Shown here piece after piece: positions 7,525 to 13,397 of a stretch of DNA of 17,398 nt. The position numbers and the translations under genes were made by a program. How positions within the stretch are numbered: the stretch's first letter is position 1; every line of letters starts with the position of its first letter. The notes below the pieces were generated by a model that searched no databases, was not told where the DNA came from, and saw only the letters and a list, made by a program, of their open reading frames with translations. Source of the stretch: Bacillota bacterium. GTDB taxonomy: Bacteria; Bacillota; UBA4882; UBA8346. The DNA lies in assembly GCA_023415835.1 (NCBI GenBank), contig JAEZJK010000117.1, positions 1-17,398 on the forward strand. Direction: 5' to 3'.

Positions 7525-9216
7525 CTATTTAAACCCCAACGCCAGCCAGGAAGTCCAAACACTGGTTCCCGCAGCCCCGTCATAATCAAACAAACCCAGG
7601 TAAAATCCGTACTGGTTATTATCCCGGGCCGCTACCGCATACGCAAAATTGTTTTTCTGGGCTGAACAGAGCACGGCGTCGGCATTCCGGGTCAGACTAA
7701 AAAGGACCGAGCCATTATTGTTATAGGTAGTATAACTGGCGACCATGGCCACTTCCTTATAATAATTATAATTGATTGGCGGAACAAGGGCGATATAGCT
7801 CATGCATGCGGTCGATGGATTGCCATCGGCGTCTTTCAAAGAAATGGTAAATCCATTAGAGTTTATATTATACGGAGCCGCGATGAGCGGGTATGCCATG
7901 GAATTGTCATAGGCGGAACAGATAACAATCGGATATGTCGCGGACAAGGTATGGTCAAAGGGGATATATTCGCCATCATAACAGAAAGGTACAGTTTTCG
8001 CTAACACTTCCACTTGCGAACTGTAAGCCGGGTTGATGGCCACCCATTGTACAGTAGATTTATTGGTGACCACATTGTTGTCCAAGTCGTGCAGTTTCAA
8101 AGTGAATCCAGTCTTATCAGGCGCTAAACCGGATTCGTCCCGGATCCCTGCGATGAATGGTTGTCCGCTTCCGTTATGAGCGTTTACCAGAACCACCGGA
8201 ACCTTAGAAAAAGTTTTACCAAAGGAAATCCAATCGTTATCTGCATAAGTTCCGGTTCCTCCGGCGATCTCTCCAATAGATATCGGTACATAAATATTAT
8301 ATTGAGGGCTAAATCCGCTAACCCCGGCGCTATTCTTGGCTTTGACCCAGACATAGTATCGGGTCCCGTTGTTTATCCCGGTAATGGTGCAAGTGGTTCC
8401 GGTAATATCGTTCCCGTATTGGCTGGCTGAACCGATGTTATTTGATGAGTAATACCATACCTGATAACTGGTTGCCCAGGTTACCGCAGTCCAATCGACG
8501 GTAATTTGCCGGTCGCCCGCGGTTAAAGCCGGCGCCCCCGGTGCTGCAGGAATAGGAACAGGGGTTCCGCTCGCTGCCAGACTATAGTCGCTGCTTCCTT
8601 TCGAATTCTTGGCGGTGATCCAAACATAATAAGCCGTTCCATTGGCCAGGCCGGTGATGGCGCAGGAAGACTCCGTATAATCGGTGCCAAATTGGGTCTT
8701 TTGACCGCTACTGGAAGTGGCATAATATACCTGGTAACTGGTAGCCCCGGTTACCGCAGACCAGGAGACCTGTAAACAACTGCTTCCAGGGGTCAGCGCC
8801 GGCGCTGCCGGGGTGGCCGGAGTAACCAAGGGCGATTTGGGGGTCTCACTGACGGGAGCACTGAACTCACCCAGTCCGGAGCTATTTTTGGCCCTAATCC
8901 AAATATAATACAGCTGGTCATTGTCCAACCCGGGAATGGTATACGAAGTGGCGGGGATATCCCCCCCGGATTGAAGGGCTGAACTGCTGCTATTTCCGGT
9001 TCCATACCATACTTGATAACAGGTGGCGCCGTCCACGGCATCCCACTCCGCTGTCAATTGTTTATCGGCCGCAGTTACCTTTATATTCCGGGGGGCCGCC
9101 AGAGGGTTCCCCGGCGGCGGATTCGACGGCCCACCGCTATTGCCACCGCCGCAACCGGCGATGGCCAGGGTCAGCATAAGCACCAACGTTAAAACAATGG
9201 GAAAAAGTCTTTTCAT
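7525..9216 (-). CDS. Lipoprotein D: three FN3 domains plus H-lectin-like repeats
   Basis: The gene encodes 563 aa; ATG 9216 is preferred over 9219 because it keeps the 8-base spacing to AAGGAG seen in its paralogues. The signal peptide ends at Cys22 (lipobox IAGC) and a Gly/Ser/Pro linker follows. Three fibronectin type III domains follow at about residues 42-130, 135-220 and 224-310, each with 'W..V..A..YQV.Y' and 'YYVW..AKNS.G'. The C-terminal ~250 residues hold repeated units of the type 'WISFGKTFSKVPVVLVNA', 'GFTLKLHDLD' and 'VQWVAINP', like H-type lectin domains. This suggests a surface protein that binds carbohydrate. It is the largest intact lipoprotein of the cluster. Confidence 0.85.
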   Translation of the reverse strand: MKRLFPIVLTLVLMLTLAIAGCGGGNSGGPSNPPPGNPLAAPRNIKVTAADKQLTAEWDAVDGATCYQVWYGTGNSSSSALQSGGDIPATSYTIPGLDNDQLYYIWIRAKNSSGLGEFSAPVSETPKSPLVTPATPAAPALTPGSSCLQVSWSAVTGATSYQVYYATSSSGQKTQFGTDYTESSCAITGLANGTAYYVWITAKNSKGSSDYSLAASGTPVPIPAAPGAPALTAGDRQITVDWTAVTWATSYQVWYYSSNNIGSASQYGNDITGTTCTITGINNGTRYYVWVKAKNSAGVSGFSPQYNIYVPISIGEIAGGTGTYADNDWISFGKTFSKVPVVLVNAHNGSGQPFIAGIRDESGLAPDKTGFTLKLHDLDNNVVTNKSTVQWVAINPAYSSQVEVLAKTVPFCYDGEYIPFDHTLSATYPIVICSAYDNSMAYPLIAAPYNINSNGFTISLKDADGNPSTACMSYIALVPPINYNYYKEVAMVASYTTYNNNGSVLFSLTRNADAVLCSAQKNNFAYAVAARDNNQYGFYLGLFDYDGAAGTSVWTSWLALGFK

Positions 9217-9246
9217 CATAATATCTCCTTTCTTTATTTTGAAATA
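9151..9246 (-). repeat. 96-bp leader/signal cassette, copy D
   Basis: Gap-free match to the other copies. The bases just before the start are ATATT-ATG-ATG instead of ATTTT-NNN-ATG, giving two possible starts. Confidence 0.7.
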
Positions 9247-9250
9247 TAAA

Positions 9251-9468
9251 TCATGGAGCAGTCCTCACAGGCCGAAAGCCCAGATAGTTGCCGCTTTCAT
9301 ACGGATGTTCTTTGGTAACGGCGCTAATATACGAGGTAGTACTTCGATAGTATCAGCCGCAATCATCAGTTGTTGGACTGAAGCCTGTTCGGCATACCAG
9401 TCGAAGCACAACTTAAAAACGTTACCGTTCATATAGTAAAGGCCGACTGCGTTATGGCATCCCGCCAA
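9251..9468 (-). pseudogene. Relic of an FGE-sulfatase domain (C-terminal part)
   Basis: A minus-strand frame reads NAVGLYYMNGNVFKLCFDWYA, matching the FGE motif GLYDMSGNVWEWCFDWY. After a frame change the sequence continues SYISAVTKEHPYESGNYLGF and then RPVRTAP-stop, the usual end of these domains. The central RGGSW segment is missing. There is no start codon or signal peptide; the fragment lies between the end of lipoprotein E and the leader of lipoprotein D, so it is the remainder of a former lipoprotein gene. Confidence 0.75.
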
Positions 9469-9471
9469 TCC

Positions 9472-10334
9472 TTACGGCGCAAACTTCATGACTGTGGCTT
9501 TATAGCTACCACTATATTTTTGATAAACCACATAAGGTATGCAGTTGCTGTCTATGGCTATGGAGGTGTGAGATGCCTCCGCATTTTCCGTCGAGAAACC
9601 GGCATTGCCGACCAGATTCCAAGCTCCGCTACTGTACTTCATGACCGTAGCTTTTAGGCTATTAGCATTATCTTTATAAACCACATAAGGCACGCCGTTG
9701 TTATCGATGGCGATTTTGCAATATTTCGCATCACCCGCCGAGATACTGGCGCTGCCGACATTTTCCCAACCGGAAGTCTCGGTATATTTCATTACCGTTA
9801 ATTTCGAGATACTGCCATCTTCGTAAGCCACATAGGGCACATTATGATTGTCGAAGGCTATAGAGGCGTAAAACGCGGTACCGCTGAGAAGCCGCCGGAG
9901 ACACCGACACTTTCCCAACCGGACCCGTTATATTTCATCACTATGGCCTTATAGCCATAATTCTTATCTCGATAAGCCACATAAGGCGCGTCATTACTGT
10001 CGATGGCAATAGAAGTAAAAGCCGCAACCCCTGCCGCCGAGAAGCCTGGGTCACCGACATTTACCCAATTGGACCCATTAAATTTCATCACTGTGGCTTT
10101 ACTGCTATAATTATCCACATCGCAATATACCACATAAGGCACGTTGTTACTGTTGATGGCAATCGAAGTATAAGGCGCATTCCCTCCCGAGAATCCGGCG
10201 CTACCGACCAACTTCCATGACGGAGGATTCGCTTCGGGCGGATTTCCACTCCCGCTATTACCTCCGCCGCAGCCGGCGATAGCTAGGGTCAGGATAAGCA
10301 TCAACGCTAAAACCATGGGAAAAAATCTTTTTAT
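9472..10334 (-). pseudogene. Lipoprotein E: propeller-repeat protein, start lost and frameshifted
   Basis: The position aligned with the ATG of the four paralogues is ATA (10334-10332), and the ribosome binding site has changed from AAAGGAG to AAAGGGG. The next in-frame ATG (10316) would cut the charged head off the signal peptide (MVLALMLILTLAIAGC). After the lipobox there are five repeats of about 45 aa with the consensus W..VG.AGFS.G.A.YTSIAIDSN.VPYVVY.D...KATVMKYNGS. A one-base loss near 9880, in repeat 3, breaks the frame; the second part ends at 9472. The product would have been a surface beta-propeller-like protein with fewer blades than usual, so the 3' end may be truncated too. Confidence 0.75.
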
Positions 10335-10364
10335 CGCAAAATCCCCTTTCGTTATTTTGAAATA
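10269..10364 (-). repeat. 96-bp leader/signal cassette, copy E (decayed)
   Basis: Gap-free match to the other four copies, but with ATA in place of ATG and AAAGGGG in place of AAAGGAG. Its leader overlaps the stop codon of REC2 (10352-10354). Confidence 0.7.
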
Positions 10365-10729
10365 TTGTTTAATAATGAGTCGTTCCCCGATTCCTCCGCC
10401 GTCTCCAAAATTACCCCCTCCAACTCCGCCACCGGAACTAAACGGTTTCCAGTTGCTGAATAAACCGTCATTGTCTCACCGTCGGGATGGATCCCGATAA
10501 AGCGAGTCAAAGGAAGCGATGTAATAAAATCGGCGACCAAAAGTTCAAATGGGTGATGTTCCAGCTCAAATATCACTCCGTCCGGGTGGAGCATCCGCAA
10601 CTCCTCCGTTATGGGAAAGTTGGACGATTCCGACCGGGAGACCCGAATCCGCCCGCCGGTCCGGAGTCCGGCAGCCAGACTGTCAAGATAAAGCGAATTT
10701 CCGCAAAAAAGCACTTCCGCCCTGGCCAT
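10352..10729 (-). CDS. Stand-alone receiver-like (pseudo-receiver) protein REC2
   Basis: The gene encodes 125 aa from ATG 10729, preceded by AGGAG with a 7-base spacer. It is a close paralogue of REC1: 'RAEVLFCGNSLYLDSLAAGL', 'MLHPDGVIFELEHHPFELLV', 'RFIGIHPDGETMTVYSATG'. As in REC1, Gly-Asn replaces the acidic pair and Glu stands at the phospho-acceptor position. The C-terminus carries an extra tail (ESGNDSLLNNISK) because the frame reads into the leader cassette of the next gene. It is the first gene after the two-component operon, separated from it by a terminator, and probably co-transcribed with lipoprotein E and the genes beyond. Confidence 0.75.
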   Translation of the reverse strand: MARAEVLFCGNSLYLDSLAAGLRTGGRIRVSRSESSNFPITEELRMLHPDGVIFELEHHPFELLVADFITSLPLTRFIGIHPDGETMTVYSATGNRLVPVAELEGVILETAEESGNDSLLNNISK

Positions 10730-10768
10730 GGCTCAACTCCTGTCGATAACTAATATATAAACACGTTA

Positions 10769-10812
10769 ATCATAGCAGCTCCGGCCCAGAAGGACACTAG
10801 ACCAAAGTATAG
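10769..10812 (-). promoter_or_regulatory. Putative promoter of REC2 with operator-like palindrome
   Basis: CTAGACCAAAGTATAG (10797-10812) is followed on the minus strand after 22 bases by TATGAT (10774-10769), with TGC before it giving an extended -10. The bases between the palindrome and the -10 differ from the REC1 copy, but the length is the same. Confidence 0.45.
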
Positions 10813-10850
10813 TTTGGCAACAAAAAAAAGTATAGGAAACCTATACTTTT
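10795..10850. repeat. 56-bp intergenic element, copy 2
   Basis: Identical to 5761-5816. Here it sits between the response regulator and REC2. Confidence 0.85.
10822..10850 (-). terminator. Terminator of the two-component operon
   Basis: On the minus strand an 11-bp perfect stem (10850-10840 with 10836-10826) with a TTT loop is followed by a T-run. It lies 36 bases after the response-regulator stop codon. Confidence 0.7.
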
Positions 10851-10886
10851 CGGAAAAAATGTTTTCAGTTACAGTTTAAACTTAAA

Positions 10887-11549
10887 TCATTCCCGGCCGG
10901 ATGCCAATCCCAGTTTCGCGGCGTAGGCGACCACCTGGGCCCGGTTCTCCAGTTGCAGCCGGGAAGTGATCTCCCCCATATGGTATTTGACAGCGGCCTC
11001 ACTGATATCCAACTCCGCTCCGACTTCTTTGTAGGTCATCCCCTGGGCCACTTTGCACAGGATCTCCGACTGGCGCGGCGTCAGCCACTCGGTTAACTTT
11101 TGTTCGGCTTGATTTTGCATTGACCGCTCATTTTCCCTGCGGGCGAATTCAGTAATAATCCTGCCAGCCAGACCGGAGGAGAGCGGTGCTTCGCCATCAT
11201 CCATTCCCTTTAAAAGTTCAATGAACTTCTCCTTCTCCAAACCCTTCAACAGGTAACCCGACGCTCCGGCTTTAATAGCTTCAAAAAGATACCGGTCATC
11301 CTGGGTGATCGTCAACATTACGATTTTAAGATCGGGATATTTCGCCTTGATGAGCCGCGTTGTTTCAACCCCGTCGATATCGGGCATTTGCACATCGAGC
11401 AAAACCACATCGGGCCGGCATGATTCAATTTGAGCCAAAGCTTCCCGGCCGCCGGTTACGGTCCCGACAATTTCGAACCCGTTGGCCAGCAATAGGTTAC
11501 GCAGCCCCTCCAAAAACAAAACATGGTCATCCACCAAGAGTAACCGCAT
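10887..11549 (-). CDS. NarL/FixJ-family response regulator
   Basis: The gene encodes 220 aa from ATG 11549, with AAAGGG upstream. The N-terminal receiver domain (about 1-120) has all key residues: Asp7-Asp8, phospho-acceptor Asp52 in 'VVLLDVQMPD', Thr80 and Lys102 in 'GYLLK'. A linker leads to a C-terminal LuxR-type helix-turn-helix (about 150-215: 'LTPRQSEILCKVAQGMTYKE', 'DISEAAVKYHMGEI'). It should bind DNA as a dimer when phosphorylated. The kinase gene ends 21 bases upstream, so the two form an operon. Its own operon promoter carries the palindrome shared with the lipoprotein promoters, which makes it the first candidate for the regulator binding there (inference). Confidence 0.95.
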   Translation of the reverse strand: MRLLLVDDHVLFLEGLRNLLLANGFEIVGTVTGGREALAQIESCRPDVVLLDVQMPDIDGVETTRLIKAKYPDLKIVMLTITQDDRYLFEAIKAGASGYLLKGLEKEKFIELLKGMDDGEAPLSSGLAGRIITEFARRENERSMQNQAEQKLTEWLTPRQSEILCKVAQGMTYKEVGAELDISEAAVKYHMGEITSRLQLENRAQVVAYAAKLGLASGRE

Positions 11550-11570
11550 TAGGATAACGCCCTTTCATTT

Positions 11571-13241
11571 TCAATTTTTTATGATCGGAACTGTAATCTT
11601 CACGCTCGTTCCCGCCTGCGGCCGAGAGTCGAACCGTAAACCGGCTCCGATTTCCTGAGCCCGTTCCATCATGATCTGAAGCCCGTAACTTCCCTGTTTC
11701 GCCAATGATTTGGCGACATCAAAACCAATGCCGTCATCTTTCACCGCAATCTCGACTGCGTTGTCGACGGCGGCAACGACGACCTGGACCCTCCGCGCTT
11801 TGGCGTGTTTGCGGAGATTGGTCAGCGCTTCCTGAATGATTCGCTGGAGTTGCACTGCGCCAACTGGGGAAAACAGCTCTTCTTTTACGTTCTCCGTCAC
11901 CATCAGCTCGGTTTCGATGCCGTAATTGCGGCCGAACCATTCCAGATAGCCGGATAACGTGCCTAAAAAACCGTTTTGATCCAGGTTGCTTTTCAGGCTG
12001 GTGATGGATTCCCGGATATCGGTGTGCAGGCCCCGGGTCATCCCCACCAAATCCTGCAACAAAGAGTCCGCTTGCTCGGGACGGCTGCGGGCGATCCAGG
12101 AACGGGCCGCTTCCAGTTGCATCGTCAAGTAACTTACCATTTGTCCTTGCCCGTCGTGAAGTTCCCGTCCCAGCCGGTCCCTCTCTTTAATAACCGCCGC
12201 AGCTTGTTCCTGTTGGATTAAAAGTTCTTGCGCTTTTTTTTCAGCGGAGATGTTATGAAAAACGATGGTTAAGCCCATTAATCCCACACCCCACACGGAT
12301 AAGGGCTCAACCATCACATTGTAAAACTCCCCGTTTATTAATAATTCGGTACTACCCGTTTTCCGGCGGCTGGCTAAACCGCTCAATTCCTGCCAAGGTT
12401 CGAAAGTATCCCCGATTGGATTGCCGCAAATTTCCGGGCTTGGTTTGCCGATGATCCGTTCCGCCGCGGAATTGACACCCACCACGATTCCCAGTTTGTC
12501 CACTACCAACAGGCCGTCACCCATGATTTGGGTTACCATGGCCTGAGCTGCCGGCATGATGTCAAACAACCGCAATTTGAAAAGAGCAAAGGCATCCAAC
12601 AACCCGGAGATAATAAAGGCGGTTGCCAGCGAATCCTGGCGGATTTCCGGAGTAGCCCCCGCCTTCCAGCAAAAATGACCGGTCATCGTAATAAAAGTGG
12701 AAAAGGTCATAATCCCGGCCTGAGCCCGCAGGATGCCCCGCAGCCCTAAAAATCGTAGAAAAAACAGGCCAGTACAAAACAGTAGAGCCATATATCCGGA
12801 ATAAATGATTAAGCTGCCCCAAATTCCCATAATCTCACGGACTCCGGCCCCTGTTTCCCAGATCCTGGCCCAGTATAAGCCGTATCGTTCATCGGAGAAG
12901 AGGATGGCGAGGGCCGTTCCCAGAACCATCAGCATGCCTGTGACGGTCAGGCGGTTCAACCATTTCCCCCGGCCGGTGATTTGCAGAGTCAACGCCAACC
13001 AGGCCAGCATGGCAATAAAAGTTCCGGAATGGTACATCCGGACCCAGAAAAGTTTTTCTGCAAATTTAGCGCTGATTGAGGCCATCAGCAAGGAGAGCAA
13101 TAACAGGACGATTCCCGCCTTATGCACGGCGTACGGCAACGCTCCGGGCATGGGCCGTAACCGCCAGGCATAAATCGCCAATCCGTGGATGAATAAAACG
13201 GCAATCACAAATAATAAAATGTGCGGGAGATGATCATACAT
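11571..13241 (-). CDS. NarL-family sensor histidine kinase with 7TM input
   Basis: ATG 13241 is preferred (556 aa); a TTG seven codons earlier is possible, and neither has a strong ribosome binding site. The first ~220 residues hold seven hydrophobic segments, as in the HisKA_7TM input region. A PAS-like domain follows ('MGDGLLVVDKLGIVVGVNSA'). Next comes the HisKA_3 dimerisation domain with phospho-acceptor His about 362 in 'RLGRELHDGQGQ', then an HATPase domain with N box 'QEALTNLRKHA' and G box 'DDGIGF'. It should sense a membrane or small-molecule signal and phosphorylate the downstream regulator. The signal is unknown. The promoter with the palindromic operator lies just upstream. Confidence 0.93.
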   Translation of the reverse strand: MYDHLPHILLFVIAVLFIHGLAIYAWRLRPMPGALPYAVHKAGIVLLLLSLLMASISAKFAEKLFWVRMYHSGTFIAMLAWLALTLQITGRGKWLNRLTVTGMLMVLGTALAILFSDERYGLYWARIWETGAGVREIMGIWGSLIIYSGYMALLFCTGLFFLRFLGLRGILRAQAGIMTFSTFITMTGHFCWKAGATPEIRQDSLATAFIISGLLDAFALFKLRLFDIMPAAQAMVTQIMGDGLLVVDKLGIVVGVNSAAERIIGKPSPEICGNPIGDTFEPWQELSGLASRRKTGSTELLINGEFYNVMVEPLSVWGVGLMGLTIVFHNISAEKKAQELLIQQEQAAAVIKERDRLGRELHDGQGQMVSYLTMQLEAARSWIARSRPEQADSLLQDLVGMTRGLHTDIRESITSLKSNLDQNGFLGTLSGYLEWFGRNYGIETELMVTENVKEELFSPVGAVQLQRIIQEALTNLRKHAKARRVQVVVAAVDNAVEIAVKDDGIGFDVAKSLAKQGSYGLQIMMERAQEIGAGLRFDSRPQAGTSVKITVPIIKN

Positions 13242-13290
13242 AAATTGAAATCCAACCTTCAATAAAGATAATAAGGAGTAGTTTCATTTT

Positions 13291-13330
13291 AGTATAAAAT
13301 GGAAACCAGCGCATCGTACCAAAGTACGAT
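13291..13330 (-). promoter_or_regulatory. Promoter and perfect palindromic operator of the kinase operon
   Basis: ATCGTAC-CAAA-GTACGAT (13313-13330) is a palindrome with perfect 7-bp arms. On the minus strand it is followed after 16 bases by TATACT (13296-13291), a good -10. The palindrome occupies the -35 position, suggesting control by a repressor or by an activator replacing the -35 contact. Related sites precede lipoproteins B and C. Confidence 0.6.
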
Positions 13331-13360
13331 AAAAAAAATACCTACAGCTAGGGCAGGTAT
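13331..13360 (-). terminator. Terminator of the LuxR-ATPase gene
   Basis: On the minus strand ATACCTGC (13360-13353) pairs with GTAGGTAT (13345-13338) around a 7-base loop and is followed by eight T residues. It lies directly upstream of the kinase operator. Confidence 0.85.
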
Positions 13361-13397
13361 CTCGGTAACATCATCATTTAATTTATCTCCATAAGTT

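Noticed and set aside
4258..9468. Diversity-generating retroelement acting on the FGE domains
   Set aside because: FGE-type folds are known retroelement targets, but there is no reverse transcriptase or template repeat in the window, and the FGE copies are broken by frameshifts, not adenine-directed changes.
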